A DNA stretch of 64,000 nt from Pseudoxanthomonas mexicana (GTDB taxonomy: Bacteria > Pseudomonadota > Gammaproteobacteria > Xanthomonadales > Xanthomonadaceae): assembly GCF_001556105.1 (NCBI RefSeq), contig NZ_LSIF01000055.1:1-64000 (forward strand), given 5' to 3'. Below the pieces are notes generated by a model that worked only from the letters and a program-made list of their open reading frames with translations, had not been told where the DNA came from and did no database searches. Position 1 is the first letter of the stretch. Each line of letters begins with the position of its first letter. Position numbers and translations under genes: made by a program. Shown piece by piece: positions 47,091 to 57,467 of the stretch.

Positions 47091-48707
47091 ATGACGAAGA
47101 ACAACTGGTGGCGTGGCGCGGTGATCTACCAGATCTACCCCCGCAGCTTCCTGGACACCAACGGGGACGGGGTAGGTGACCTGCCGGGCATCGTCGAGAA
47201 GCTCGACTACATCGCCGGCCTGGGCGTGGATGCCATCTGGATATCGCCGTTCTTCAAGTCGCCGATGGCCGACTTCGGTTACGACATCGCCGACTACCGC
47301 GACGTCGATCCGCTGTTCGGCACACTGGCCGATTTCGACCGTCTGCTGGCCAAGGCGCACTCGCTCGGCGTCAAGGTGATGATCGATCAGGTGCTCAGCC
47401 ACTGCTCGGTCGACCATGCCTGGTTCAAGGAAAGCCGCGAGAGCCGCGACAATCCGAAGGCCGACTGGTACGTGTGGGTCGATCCGAAGGAAGACGGCAC
47501 GCCGCCCAACAACTGGATGTCGCTGTTCGGCGGCGTCGCGTGGCGCTGGGAACCGCGCCGCGAGCAGTATTACCTGCACAACTTCCTTGCCAGCCAGCCC
47601 GACCTGAACTTCCACAACCCGGCGGTGCAGCAGGCCACGCTCGACAATGTGCAGTTCTGGCTGGACCGTGGCGTCGATGGTCTGCGGCTGGATGCGATCA
47701 ACTTCTGCTTCCACGACGCGCAGTTGCGCGACAACCCACCCAAGCCGAAGGAAAAGCGCGTGGGGCGTGGCTTCAGTCCCGACAATCCCTACGCCTACCA
47801 GTACCACTACCACAACAACACGCAGCCGGAGAACATCGCCTTCCTGGAGCGGCTGCGTGGATTGCTGGATCGCTATCCGGACGCGGCCGCGCTGGGCGAA
47901 ATCTCGTCGGAGGACTCGCTGGCGACCACCGCCGAGTACGTCACCGACCAGCGCCTGCACATGGGCTACAGCTTCGAACTGCTCACCGAAGATGGCAGTG
48001 CGGGTTACATCCGCGCGACGGTCGAACGGCTGGAAGCCGCAATGATCGATGGCTGGCCATGCTGGGCGGTATCCAACCATGATGTGCAACGCGCGGTGAC
48101 GCGCTGGGGCAACGGCGAGGCATCGCCGGCGCTGGCAGCGCAGTTGGTCGCGCTGGTGTGTTCGCTGCGCGGTTCCGTCTGTCTGTATCAGGGCGAAGAG
48201 CTCGGCCTGCCGGAAGCCGACGTGCCGTACGAGGCGTTGCAGGACCCTTACGGCAAGACGTTCTGGCCGAACTTCAAGGGTCGCGACGGGTGCCGCACGC
48301 CGATGCCATGGACGGACGGCGAGCGTGCCGGATTCAGCGACGGCACGCCATGGCTGCCGATTCCCGCAGAACATCGTGCGATCAACGTGGCGGTGCAGGA
48401 CGCTCGGCCGGATTCGGTGTTGAGCGTAGTACGCCGCTTTCTCGCGTGGCGTCGAAGCCTGCCCGCGTTGCGTGTCGGCAGCATCCGGTTCCTCGACGCA
48501 CCGGAGCCCGTGCTTGCGTTCATCCGCGAAAGCGATGAGCAACGGATCCTGCTCGTGTTCAATCTCTCCGCGCATCCGGTGACGTGGTCCCTCCCCGACG
48601 ACATGCAAACGGAATCACTGGATGCGCAGGGACTGGTCGCGGCCGTGCTGGACGGTGCGGTGCTGTCGTTGCCGGCGCGCGGCGTCTACTACGCGCAGCT
48701 GATCTGA
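47091..48707 (+). CDS. alpha-glucosidase, GH13 (XgtA-like)
   Basis: A 538-residue cytosolic GH13 enzyme with no signal peptide. Seen: AVIYQIYPRSFLDTNGDGVG near the start, DQVLSHCSVDH, the nucleophile in VDGLRLDAINF, the acid/base in AALGEISSEDS and the third Asp in AVSNHDVQRAV. This is the oligo-1,6-glucosidase-like subgroup that includes the Xanthomonas transferring alpha-glucosidase XgtA. It should split imported maltose and maltodextrins to glucose. The start lacks a strong ribosome binding site. It is followed by the MalA-like receptor after 301 bases containing an operator copy. Confidence 0.94.
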   Translation: MTKNNWWRGAVIYQIYPRSFLDTNGDGVGDLPGIVEKLDYIAGLGVDAIWISPFFKSPMADFGYDIADYRDVDPLFGTLADFDRLLAKAHSLGVKVMIDQVLSHCSVDHAWFKESRESRDNPKADWYVWVDPKEDGTPPNNWMSLFGGVAWRWEPRREQYYLHNFLASQPDLNFHNPAVQQATLDNVQFWLDRGVDGLRLDAINFCFHDAQLRDNPPKPKEKRVGRGFSPDNPYAYQYHYHNNTQPENIAFLERLRGLLDRYPDAAALGEISSEDSLATTAEYVTDQRLHMGYSFELLTEDGSAGYIRATVERLEAAMIDGWPCWAVSNHDVQRAVTRWGNGEASPALAAQLVALVCSLRGSVCLYQGEELGLPEADVPYEALQDPYGKTFWPNFKGRDGCRTPMPWTDGERAGFSDGTPWLPIPAEHRAINVAVQDARPDSVLSVVRRFLAWRRSLPALRVGSIRFLDAPEPVLAFIRESDEQRILLVFNLSAHPVTWSLPDDMQTESLDAQGLVAAVLDGAVLSLPARGVYYAQLI

Positions 48708-49008
48708 CCACGCACGATCGTGACGGGTCGTCCGGCGCACATCGTCCGAGCACGTTGACGCATCGGGCGCTGGTGCATGCGCGCCTGAACGATGCTCCCC
48801 GCGAATGCCTGATTTTCAGGGCGGAATACGTGTTACATGGGTCTGCGGAAATATGCATGAATACGTATGCAGGCCGGTTTGTGCAGCTGCGCAGGCCACT
48901 ACCATGGCCGCACGTTTCGGGGCACCTGCCCCTGGCGTAGCAGACCCGGGCGATCGCACCACGTGACGCACCCGGTTCATCGCATACAACGTCCTTGGAG
49001 AGGGGAAC
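48708..49008. other. promoter region of the MalA-like receptor
   Basis: 301 bases between the alpha-glucosidase stop and the receptor ATG. It contains operator copy 2 (48855-48872) and the receptor ribosome binding site (TTGGAGAGGGG). I see no gene and no clear terminator for the alpha-glucosidase. Confidence 0.6.
48855..48872. promoter_or_regulatory. LacI-type operator candidate, site 2
   Basis: GCATGAATACGTATGCAG, the exact reverse complement of site 1 (46970-46987), 136 bases before the receptor ATG. The sharing across both transcription units of the locus supports one repressor for the whole set. Confidence 0.65.
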
Positions 49009-51765
49009 ATGCATTTCAAGCGCAACCTGCTGAGCGCGGCGTTGGCGTCCGCCATCGCGCTCACCGCGACCGGCGTACAGGCCCAGACCGCTCAGGCTCC
49101 TGCCGAACAGAACCAGACCGACGCCACCGAACTCGACACCGTCGTCGTCACCGGCATCCGCCGCGGCATCGAGAGCGCGATCTCGGTCAAGCGCGATTCC
49201 ACCTCCATCGTCGAGGCCGTGTCCGCCGAAGACATCGGCAAGCTGCCCGACGTCAGCATCGGTGAATCCATCGGTCGCCTGCCCGGCCTCGCCGCGCAGC
49301 GCGTGGCCGGTCGTGCGCAGGTGATCAGCGTGCGTGGCCTGTCGCCCGACTTCTCCACCACCACGCTCAACGGTCGCGAGATGGTCAGCACCGGCGACAA
49401 CCGCAGCGTCGAATTCGACCAGTACCCGTCCGAACTGGTTGCGGGCGTCACGGTCTACAAGACGCCCGATGCCGGCCTCGTCGGCCAGGGCCTGTCGGGC
49501 ACGATCGACATGCAGACCGTGCGTCCGCTGAGCTTCGATGCGCCGGTGGGTACCATCGGCGTGCGCGGCCAGCGCAACGCACTGGGCGCGGCCGCGGATT
49601 CGTCCGCCTATGGCGAGCGGATCAACGCCAGCTACATCACCCAGAATGAAGCGCGCACCCTCGGTTTATCGATCGGTTACTCGCACTCCACCACGCCGAT
49701 CCAGGAAAACCAGGTCGGCCTGTACGAGCCGTGGCAGGCGATCGGTGACAACTGGCGTCCGGGCGTGCCTGCCGGCACGTTCTATTCCGACGGGATCAAG
49801 GCGCTTCGTCGCACCGGCGAAACCAGGCGCGATGGGGTGATGGCCACGTTGCAGTTCCGTCCGTCGAACGCGTGGACCAGCACGCTGGACCTGTTCCATT
49901 CGCGGGCCAGGCAGGTCGATACGGCCAACCAGTTCGAAGTGCACATCGGCGACTACAACGGCGGCTACGGCCGGCTGCAGGTCACCAATCCGTCGATCAA
50001 TGGCGACAACACCTTCACCGGCGGCACCGTCGGCAACGTGTACCCGCTGGTGCGCGGCATGTACAACAAGCGCGAAGACGAGATCAACGCCTTCGGCTGG
50101 AACAACGAATTCACCGCCGGCCAGGCGCGCATCATCGCCGACATCGGTTGGTCGCGCGCCAAGCGTGACGAGCTCAATCTCGAGAACAATACGCAGATGC
50201 TGCCGGCGCCTCAGCTGGATGCGCTGCAACTGCAGATCCGCAACAACGGCTTCTCGCAGATCAATCCCGGCCGCAACTACTCGGACCCGAATTCGCTCTA
50301 CCTGACCGGCACGATCTACGGCTCCGGCTACGGCAAGGTGCCGAACGTGGTCGATGAACTGCGCACGGGCAAGCTGGGGGCGTCTTTGCCCGCTCCGTCG
50401 TTCCTCTCCTGGATGTCCGACATCGACGTCGGCCTGAACTACGCCGACCGCGAGAAGAACAAGCGCCAGCCCGAGGGCAACATCAATCTCGGCCCCCAGG
50501 GCAATACGACGATCGGTTCCGACCTGCAGTACCGTCCGGTCGACCTGAGCTTCGCCGGTATCGGCTACATCCCCTCCTGGAACGTGCCGGCCGCGGTCGC
50601 GCGCTACATGACGTTCGAACCGAATGCCATCGCGCCTTACCTCATCGCCAAGTCCTGGGACGTCAGGGAGAAGACCAGCACCGCTTACGTCCGCGGCAAC
50701 ATCGATACCGAATGGGGCGGCGTGAGCGTGCGTGGCAACGCCGGCGTGCAGGTGCAGCGCATCGACCAGTCTTCCGACGCGGTCAGGCTCAGCGGAGGGT
50801 CCAATACCCAACCGATCCGCATGGGCAAGACCTTCACCGACGTATTGCCGAGCTTGAACCTGGCGTTCGGCTTCGATCACGACCAGACCCTGCGCGTCGC
50901 GCTGGCCAAGCAGGTGGCGCGCCCGCGCGTGGACCAGTTGCGCGCCTCGCTGGAAGTGACGGCATCCGATGGTCCCGATCAGGACAACGGCCTGCGCAAC
51001 AGCTTCGCCAGCGGCGGCAATCCGCTGCTGGATCCGTGGCGCGCCTACGCATTCGACGTCTCCTACGAGAAGTACTTCGGCACCAAGGCCTACGTGGCCG
51101 CCGCCTACTTCTACAAGGACCTGCAGACCTACATCTACACGCAGACCGATCCGTTCTACGACCTCTCCGCGTACACGCCCGATATTCCGCCGAGCACGAA
51201 CAACCCGGGCATCGGTGTCGATCCGACCGGCAGCTATTCGCGTCCGGTGAACGGCGAGGGCGGCACGCTGCAGGGCCTGGAACTGACGGCGTCGCTGCCG
51301 TTCGACATGTTCAGCGATGCATTGCAGGGCTTCGGTGCGGTGGCCAGCGCCACGTTCAACGACAGCAACATCCAGATCCGCGATCCGGAAAGCGCCTCCA
51401 GCGTCGGCGCAGGCGACATCGACCTGCCGGGCCTGTCCAAGCGCGTCTACAACCTGACCGTGTACTTCGAGAAGAACGGGTTCGAGGCGCGCGTCAACCA
51501 GCGTCGCCGTTCGGACTTCATCGGTGAGATCGGCAACTTCAACGGCAATCGTACGCTGCGCTATGTGGTCGGCGAGAACATCACCGACGCGCAGGTCAGC
51601 TACACGTTCCCGGACGGCCATGCGCTGAGTGGCCTGAGCGTGCTGTTCCAGGCCAGCAACCTGACCAACGAGGCTTACCAGACCTACGCCGGCACCAAGG
51701 ACCGTCCGCTGGAATACGTCGAGTGGGGCCGCAGCTACCTGCTGGGCGTCAGCTACAAGTTCTGA
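49009..51765 (+). CDS. TonB-dependent receptor for maltodextrins (MalA-like)
   Basis: A 918-residue outer membrane receptor of the large carbohydrate type. The signal peptide ends at GVQAQ; the TonB-box region is TELDTVVVTGIRRG; the plug has EAVSAEDIGKLPDVSIGESI, QVISVRGLSPDFSTTTLNGR and SGTIDMQTVRPL. The barrel ends in YLLGVSYKF. Caulobacter MalA and many Xanthomonas sugar receptors share the DIGKLPD signature. Neighbouring amylase, alpha-glucosidase and sugar permease genes point to maltodextrins. The ATG at 49009 has GGAGAGGGG upstream, and a terminator follows the stop. Confidence 0.95.
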   Translation: MHFKRNLLSAALASAIALTATGVQAQTAQAPAEQNQTDATELDTVVVTGIRRGIESAISVKRDSTSIVEAVSAEDIGKLPDVSIGESIGRLPGLAAQRVAGRAQVISVRGLSPDFSTTTLNGREMVSTGDNRSVEFDQYPSELVAGVTVYKTPDAGLVGQGLSGTIDMQTVRPLSFDAPVGTIGVRGQRNALGAAADSSAYGERINASYITQNEARTLGLSIGYSHSTTPIQENQVGLYEPWQAIGDNWRPGVPAGTFYSDGIKALRRTGETRRDGVMATLQFRPSNAWTSTLDLFHSRARQVDTANQFEVHIGDYNGGYGRLQVTNPSINGDNTFTGGTVGNVYPLVRGMYNKREDEINAFGWNNEFTAGQARIIADIGWSRAKRDELNLENNTQMLPAPQLDALQLQIRNNGFSQINPGRNYSDPNSLYLTGTIYGSGYGKVPNVVDELRTGKLGASLPAPSFLSWMSDIDVGLNYADREKNKRQPEGNINLGPQGNTTIGSDLQYRPVDLSFAGIGYIPSWNVPAAVARYMTFEPNAIAPYLIAKSWDVREKTSTAYVRGNIDTEWGGVSVRGNAGVQVQRIDQSSDAVRLSGGSNTQPIRMGKTFTDVLPSLNLAFGFDHDQTLRVALAKQVARPRVDQLRASLEVTASDGPDQDNGLRNSFASGGNPLLDPWRAYAFDVSYEKYFGTKAYVAAAYFYKDLQTYIYTQTDPFYDLSAYTPDIPPSTNNPGIGVDPTGSYSRPVNGEGGTLQGLELTASLPFDMFSDALQGFGAVASATFNDSNIQIRDPESASSVGAGDIDLPGLSKRVYNLTVYFEKNGFEARVNQRRRSDFIGEIGNFNGNRTLRYVVGENITDAQVSYTFPDGHALSGLSVLFQASNLTNEAYQTYAGTKDRPLEYVEWGRSYLLGVSYKF

Positions 51766-51787
51766 TCACGCGACACTTTGCTCTCCC

Positions 51788-51818
51788 AGCCCGTCGGCGT
51801 CCTGCCGGCGGGCTTTTT
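51788..51818 (+). terminator. rho-independent terminator of the MalA-like receptor
   Basis: AGCCCGTCGGC (51788-51798), five-base loop, GCCGGCGGGCT (51804-51814), then five T (51814-51818). The 11-bp stem has one G-U pair. Confidence 0.92.
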
Positions 51819-51867
51819 CTTTGCAGGGCAGGCGCCGGATCATGAAGGCCACCGCAAGCACGGCATG

Positions 51868-53412
51868 CTATTCCGTGGCGTCTTCACCGACGGGCGTCAG
51901 TCGCGCCTTGCCCACCCTGCGTCGTTCCAGCGACACGGCCTCGATCTCCCACGCGCCTGCGCGCACGGTATCGCCGACGACGGGCAGACGCTCCAGTGCA
52001 TACAGAAACAGCCCGGACAGGCTGACGTACGAGGGATTGCGTTCGAGCGCGATACCGGTGGCGCGTTCCACGTCCTCCATCGACATGGACGCGTCGACGA
52101 TCCAGCCGCCCTCCGTCTGCTCGACGCCGTAGTCGGCATCGCGCGTGTCCGCAAGATCGCCGGCAATGGCGGCAAGCAGGTCGTTGGCCGTGACCACGCC
52201 TTCCACGCCACCGTATTCGTCGACGACCACGGCGAACGGCACGGCATGCTGCTTGATGCGCTCCAGCGCACGCAGGGCGGTCGTGCTCTCGGGCAGGGTC
52301 AGCGGCTCGCGCAGGTAGTCCGACAGCACGAGCGGCTTGCCGGACAGCACGCCGGCGAGCAGGTCGCGACTCTGCACCACGCCCTGCAGCGCGTCGAGAT
52401 CGCCATCGCCGACCAACAGGCGGGTATGCGGTGACTGCACCAGTTGCTGTGTGGCGTGATCGGTGCCTTTCCTGATGTCGATCCACTGGATGTCGGTGCG
52501 TACCGTCATCACGCTGGCCACCGAACGGTCCGCCAGCGTCAGCACGCTGCGGATCATGTCGTGCTCGACCGCTTCCAGCCCCGGCTCCTGCTTCGCCTCC
52601 ACATCCTGCGTACTGGTGCCGGTATCGCCAGACGGACGCGAGCCCAGCAGGTTCATCACCGCATTGGCGGTGCGTTGCCGGAACGGAAGCCGCTGGGCGT
52701 GCTTCTGGCGGTTGAAGCGCGACCACTGGTTGAACCCTTCGATGAGGATGGAGAACACGATGGCGGCGTACAGGTAACCCTTCGGAATCTTGAAGCCCAG
52801 GCCTTCGGCGACCAGGCTGAAACCGATCATCAGCAGGAAGCCCAGGCACAGCACGACCACGGTCGGATGCCGGTTCACGAAGCGGGTGAGCGGCTTGCTG
52901 GCCAGCATCATCACGGCCATCGCGATGATCACCGCGGCGAACATCACGCCGAGGTCGTCGACCATGCCGACGGCGGTGATGACCGAGTCCAGCGAGAAGA
53001 CCGCGTCGAGGATCACGATCTGGGTGACGACGACGCCGAAGCTTGCGTAGACCTTGTTGCCGCCCGATTCGTGCGAACGGCCTTCCAGGCGCTCATGCAG
53101 CTCCATCGTGGCCTTGAACAGCAGGAACAGGCCGCCGATGAGCAGGATCAGGTCGCGCCCGGAGAAGGCATGTTCGAAAACGGAGAACAACGGCGTCGTG
53201 AGCCGCATGATCCAGGAGAGCGTGGCCAGCAGGCCCAGTCGCATCAACAGCGCCAGGCTCAGGCCGATGAGGCGTGCCTTGTCGCGCTGGTGGGGAGGAA
53301 GCTTGTCCGCCAGGATGGCGATGAAAACGAGGTTGTCGATGCCGAGGATGATCTCGAGCACGACCAGCGTTGCCAGACCCATCCAGATCGTCGGGTCGGA
53401 TAACCATTCCAT
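51868..53412 (-). CDS. TerC-family membrane protein with CBS pair and CorC domain (YegH/YoaE type)
   Basis: A 514-residue protein. The TerC part has seven membrane segments with the acidic signatures [15 protein letters not shown] and [17 protein letters not shown] and covers residues 1-240. Two CBS domains follow ([26 protein letters not shown]). A C-terminal CorC/HlyC domain ends the protein ([19 protein letters not shown]). The architecture equals E. coli YegH and YoaE. TerC proteins are linked to Mn export and metal loading of exported proteins, and CorC domains to Mg. It is not linked to its neighbours by strand or spacing. Confidence 0.92.
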   Translation of the reverse strand: MEWLSDPTIWMGLATLVVLEIILGIDNLVFIAILADKLPPHQRDKARLIGLSLALLMRLGLLATLSWIMRLTTPLFSVFEHAFSGRDLILLIGGLFLLFKATMELHERLEGRSHESGGNKVYASFGVVVTQIVILDAVFSLDSVITAVGMVDDLGVMFAAVIIAMAVMMLASKPLTRFVNRHPTVVVLCLGFLLMIGFSLVAEGLGFKIPKGYLYAAIVFSILIEGFNQWSRFNRQKHAQRLPFRQRTANAVMNLLGSRPSGDTGTSTQDVEAKQEPGLEAVEHDMIRSVLTLADRSVASVMTVRTDIQWIDIRKGTDHATQQLVQSPHTRLLVGDGDLDALQGVVQSRDLLAGVLSGKPLVLSDYLREPLTLPESTTALRALERIKQHAVPFAVVVDEYGGVEGVVTANDLLAAIAGDLADTRDADYGVEQTEGGWIVDASMSMEDVERATGIALERNPSYVSLSGLFLYALERLPVVGDTVRAGAWEIEAVSLERRRVGKARLTPVGEDATE

Positions 53413-53672
53413 GAAAGGCGTGTGGTAGCGGAGGGCATTCGATCATCGCATGCGCGATGCGGCGCGCTTTTCAGGGCTGCGCCTGTACCTGAATTCGTTG
53501 TTCATGTTTGACGCGAAACGCATGCGCTCAGGCGTCCATGCGCATGCGATTGCACTAAAGAAGGCAGCCGCGTGGTGGCAATCGTTCCCGTCGAGCGCTT
53601 AGTATCGCGGTCGCTGCTCCAGCCGGCGCACGGCCATGCCAGAGCCCTCCCTTCCACTCACGAGGAGTATCC

Positions 53673-54794
53673 ATGCGTCCCGTTGCGTACCGCGTTCCCG
53701 CGTCCTTGATGGCGCTCACCTGCAAGTTCGCCGTGGCCAGCAGCCTGCTGTTCGCACTCGCCGCGTGCAAGCCGCAGACGCCTGCGGCCGAGCCTTCCGC
53801 CGCTGCAGCCGCAGCGGTACCTGCCGCTGCCGGCGGTGGTGAAGTCAATCTCTACACCACGCGTGAACCCGCGCTGGTGCAGCCGTTGCTGGATGCATTC
53901 ACAGCGAAGACCGGGACCAAGGTCAACACGGTGTTCGTGAAAGACGGCCTGCCCGAGCGCCTGCGCGCGGAAGGCGAGCGTTCGCCGGCCGACGTGCTGA
54001 TGACGGTCGACAGCGGCAACCTGCTGGAACTGGTCGATGGCGGGCTGACGCAGCCGGTCGCCTCCGACGCGCTCAACGCGGCGATTCCTTCGCACCTGCG
54101 TGCCGCCGACGGCCAGTGGTTTGCGCTGTCGCTGCGCGACCGCGTGCTGTATGCGCGCAAGGACCTGTCGCTGGCGGGCTTCGCCTACGAAGACCTGGCC
54201 AAGCCGGAATGGAAGGGCAAGGTATGCATCCGCTCCGGCCAGCATCCGTACAACGTCAGCCTGATCGCGGCGATGATCGCGCACGCCGGCGAGCCCGCGA
54301 CCGAGCAGTGGTTGCGTGGCGTGAAGGCCAACCTGGCGCGCAAGGCTGCCGGCGGCGATCGTGAAGTGGCGCGCGACATCCTCGGCGGCATCTGCGACAT
54401 CGGCATCGCCAATGCGTACTACGTCGGCCGCATGAAGAACAGCGAGGAAGGCTCCGAGCAGCGCCAGTGGGGCGACGCGATCCAGGTCGTGCGCCCGGTG
54501 TTCGCCTCGGCGACCCCGACCGGTACCCACGTCAACATCAGCGGCGCGTCGGTGGCGAAGTTCTCGCCCAACCGCGAGAACGCCGTGAAACTGCTCGAAT
54601 ACCTGGTGTCGGACGACGCGCAGAGCCTGTATGCGAAGGCCAACTACGAGTACCCGGTGAAGGCGGGCGTGGAACTGGATCCGGTCGTCGCCAGCTTCGG
54701 CGAGCTGACCAGCGATCCGCTGCCATTGCAGCAGATCGTCGCCCAGCGCAAGAAGGCCAGCGAACTGGTCGACCGCGTGGGCTTCGACAACTGA
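53673..54794 (+). CDS. fbpA: Fe(III) ABC transporter substrate-binding lipoprotein
   Basis: A 373-residue binding protein. The signal ends in the lipobox LAAC, then an Ala/Pro linker, then VNLYTTREPALVQPLLDAF, which opens the FbpA/AfuA (class D ferric-binding) fold. Later motifs include VLMTVDSGNLLELVDGG, FALSLRDRVLYARKD and a tyrosine pair in NAYYVGRM that can bind iron. The ATG at 53673 has GAGGAG upstream. It is the first gene of a three-gene importer. I did not find a clear Fur box in the 260 bases before it. Confidence 0.93.
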   Translation: MRPVAYRVPASLMALTCKFAVASSLLFALAACKPQTPAAEPSAAAAAAVPAAAGGGEVNLYTTREPALVQPLLDAFTAKTGTKVNTVFVKDGLPERLRAEGERSPADVLMTVDSGNLLELVDGGLTQPVASDALNAAIPSHLRAADGQWFALSLRDRVLYARKDLSLAGFAYEDLAKPEWKGKVCIRSGQHPYNVSLIAAMIAHAGEPATEQWLRGVKANLARKAAGGDREVARDILGGICDIGIANAYYVGRMKNSEEGSEQRQWGDAIQVVRPVFASATPTGTHVNISGASVAKFSPNRENAVKLLEYLVSDDAQSLYAKANYEYPVKAGVELDPVVASFGELTSDPLPLQQIVAQRKKASELVDRVGFDN

Positions 54795-54804
54795 CAGCCG
54801 CGCC

Positions 54805-56463
54805 ATGAGGCCAGCCCGACGGCTGCCTGCGGGATGGCGCATCGCCGCGGCCGGTATCGCGCTGTCCGCGGCGACTCCATTGATCGCGCTGGTGTGGGAA
54901 GCCGTCGGTGGCAGTGACGGCCTGTGGTCGCACATGGCCCGTTACGTGCTTCCACAGGCGGGATGGAACACGTTGAGGGTGCTCGCCGGTGTCGGCGTGA
55001 TCGTCGGCGTCGTGGGTACCGGCACGGCATGGCTGGTCACCGCGTTCGAGTTTCCCGGACGTCGCGTGATGGCATGGGCACTGCTGCTGCCGCTGGCGGT
55101 GCCCACCTACATCATTGCCTACGTCTATCTCGATCTGCTGCATCCGCTGGGCCCGCTGCATGCCGGTCTACGCGCGGTGCTGGGCATCGATGATCCGCGC
55201 GACCTGCGCCTGCCCGATGCGCGATCGCTGGTCGGCTGCATCGTGCTGCTCGGCTTCGTGCTGTACCCGTACGTCTACCTCACCACGCGCGCCATGTTCA
55301 TGACGCAAGCAGGCGGCTTGCTGGACGCCGCGCGCTCGCTCGGCACGCCGGCATCGGCGCTGTTCCATCGGGTGGCGCTGCCGCTGGCGCGGCCGGCGAT
55401 CGCCGTCGGCATGGTGCTGGCGTTGCTGGAAGCGCTCAACGATATCGGTGCCTCCGAATTCCTTGGCGTGCAGACGCTCACCGTGTCCGTCTACACCACC
55501 TGGATATCGCGCAGCGATCTCGCCGGTGCGGCGCAGATTGCGCTTGGCATGCTGGTGGTGGTGGTGGCGCTGATCGCATTGGAGCGGCACGGGCGACGCC
55601 GGCAACGCTACGCCGCGACGCGTCGCCCGCAGCCGACGCGGGCGACGCGATTACGAGGCATCGGGGCCTTCGCCGCGCTCGTGGCGACGGTGGTGCCGGT
55701 GACGATCGGCTTCTTGCTGCCGTTCGCACATCTGGTGATGAGTGCTTGGCAGCGCTTGCAGCAATCCGGCGTGTCGCCGCAGCTGCTCGACAGCTTGTGG
55801 AATACGCTGACGGTGGCCGTGTTCGCCACCGTCCTTGCCCTGCTGGCGGCGCTGGTGGTGGTGTGGGCGTTGCGCCTGGCGCGTGCGCGACGGCAGGCCG
55901 TCGTGGAAGCGGTCAGCCTGCGCGTCGCCAGCCTGGGCTATGCCATTCCAGGCACTGTGCTGGCACTGGGACTGCTGGTGCCGCTGGGTGCGTTCGACGC
56001 AGGCCTGTCCGCGTTGTTCGCACCGTTCGGCATGTCGCCGCAGCTGTGGTTGATGGGGTCCGCTTTCGCCTTGGTCATCGCGTACACGCTGCGGTTCCTG
56101 ACCATTGCGATCGGCAACGTGGAGGCGGGCATGGAGCGCATTGCGCCGTCGCTGGATGACGCCTCACGCAGTCTGGGCAGGACCTCGACCGCGACGCTGC
56201 GTCATGTGCATCTTCCTTTGTTGCGACCGGCGCTGGCTGCGGCTGCTTTGCTGGTATTCGTCGACGTGATGAAGGAGCTGCCGGCCACCTTGCTGCTGCG
56301 GCCGCTAGGCTTCGATACGCTGGCGACGTGGCTGTATGCCGATGCCGCGCGTGGCGCGTATGAGGAAGGCGCGATCGCAGCCCTGTTGATCGTGGTGGCC
56401 GGCCTGCTGCCCGTCGTGCTGCTGGCGCGTGCAGGCCATCGCATGGGGAGACACGCGGCATGA
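54805..56463 (+). CDS. fbpB: Fe(III) ABC transporter permease
   Basis: A 552-residue double permease with about twelve membrane segments. Each half carries an ABC-coupling loop: LDAARSLGTPASALFHRVAL and the second LDDASRSLGRTSTATLRHVH with the EAA pattern. This fused form is typical of FbpB/AfuB/SfuB. It lies ten bases downstream of the binding-protein gene and overlaps the ATPase gene by ATGA. Confidence 0.93.
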   Translation: MRPARRLPAGWRIAAAGIALSAATPLIALVWEAVGGSDGLWSHMARYVLPQAGWNTLRVLAGVGVIVGVVGTGTAWLVTAFEFPGRRVMAWALLLPLAVPTYIIAYVYLDLLHPLGPLHAGLRAVLGIDDPRDLRLPDARSLVGCIVLLGFVLYPYVYLTTRAMFMTQAGGLLDAARSLGTPASALFHRVALPLARPAIAVGMVLALLEALNDIGASEFLGVQTLTVSVYTTWISRSDLAGAAQIALGMLVVVVALIALERHGRRRQRYAATRRPQPTRATRLRGIGAFAALVATVVPVTIGFLLPFAHLVMSAWQRLQQSGVSPQLLDSLWNTLTVAVFATVLALLAALVVVWALRLARARRQAVVEAVSLRVASLGYAIPGTVLALGLLVPLGAFDAGLSALFAPFGMSPQLWLMGSAFALVIAYTLRFLTIAIGNVEAGMERIAPSLDDASRSLGRTSTATLRHVHLPLLRPALAAAALLVFVDVMKELPATLLLRPLGFDTLATWLYADAARGAYEEGAIAALLIVVAGLLPVVLLARAGHRMGRHAA

Positions 56464-57467
56464 CGCAGGATGTCTGGCTTGAGCTGGACGGCGTGGTGGT
56501 CGGATATCCCGGCCCGGCTGGTCTGCGCGTGGTGGTGCAGGGCCTGTCGCTGTCCCTGTCGCGCGGCGAGATCTGTGCGCTGTTGGGCGCGTCCGGTTGT
56601 GGCAAGACCACGGCGTTGCGCGCCATCGCCGGCTTCGAGCCCATCGCGGACGGGCGCATCGTGCTCGACGGATCCGAACTCGCGACGCGTGGTCAGGCGC
56701 TCGCGCCCGAGCAGCGACGCGTGGGCATGATGTTCCAGGACTACGCGCTGTTTCCGCATCTGGATGTCGCGGACAACATCGGTTTCGGCATCCACGCACT
56801 GGCGCGCAAGGCGCGTGATGCGCGCGTACAGGAATTGCTGGAACTGGTCGGCCTGGCCGAGGCCGCGCGTGCCTATCCGCACGAACTCTCCGGGGGACAG
56901 CAACAGCGGGTCGCGCTGGCCCGTGCGCTGGCACCGCGGCCGTCGCTGCTGTTGCTGGATGAACCGTTCTCGAGCCTCGATGTGCAGACACGTGCCCGGC
57001 TGGCGGGCGAGTTGCGCGGACTCCTGAAGGCCGCCGAGACGACTTCGTTGTTCGTCACCCACGACCAGGCCGAAGCGTTCGCCATGGCGGACCGCGTCGG
57101 CGTGATGGCGCAGGGTCGCCTGTTGCAGTGGGATCGTCCCGACGTCCTGTATCGGTCGCCGACCCATCGCGACGTCGCGACCTTCATCGGACGCGGCGCG
57201 TTGGTGCCCGCATCGGCACTGCAGGACGGTATGCAGGGCGAGGTGCTGCTGCGCCCGGGCGACGTGCGCCTGGATCCAGCGGGTAGCCTGCGCGGCGTCT
57301 TGATCGCGGTGACGTTCCGCGGACCTCATTTCGAAGGACGTGTGCGGCTTCCGGGTGGCGACAGCGTGGATATCGACCTGGGGGTGGCGGAGCCGCCGGC
57401 AATCGGCAGCACGCTTGTCCTGGCGCTGGCAGGAACCTCGCTCGTCAGGTTTCCACCATCGACTTAG
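56460..57467 (+). CDS. fbpC: Fe(III) ABC transporter ATP-binding protein
   Basis: A 335-residue ATPase. Walker A is GASGCGKTT, the Q-loop MMFQDYALFPHL, the signature LSGGQQQRVALARAL, Walker B LLLLDEPFSSLD and the switch histidine in FVTHDQAEA. The C-terminal 110 residues form a TOBE-like regulatory domain (VLLRPGDVRL). The start overlaps the permease stop. With the two genes upstream it powers ferric ion import. Confidence 0.95.
   Translation: MTQDVWLELDGVVVGYPGPAGLRVVVQGLSLSLSRGEICALLGASGCGKTTALRAIAGFEPIADGRIVLDGSELATRGQALAPEQRRVGMMFQDYALFPHLDVADNIGFGIHALARKARDARVQELLELVGLAEAARAYPHELSGGQQQRVALARALAPRPSLLLLDEPFSSLDVQTRARLAGELRGLLKAAETTSLFVTHDQAEAFAMADRVGVMAQGRLLQWDRPDVLYRSPTHRDVATFIGRGALVPASALQDGMQGEVLLRPGDVRLDPAGSLRGVLIAVTFRGPHFEGRVRLPGGDSVDIDLGVAEPPAIGSTLVLALAGTSLVRFPPST

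Noticed and set aside
53413..53672. Fur box before the Fe(III) ABC importer
   Set aside because: I looked for an inverted GATAAT-type or AAGAAT-C-ATTCTT-type repeat and found none comparable to the one at 37884-37918.
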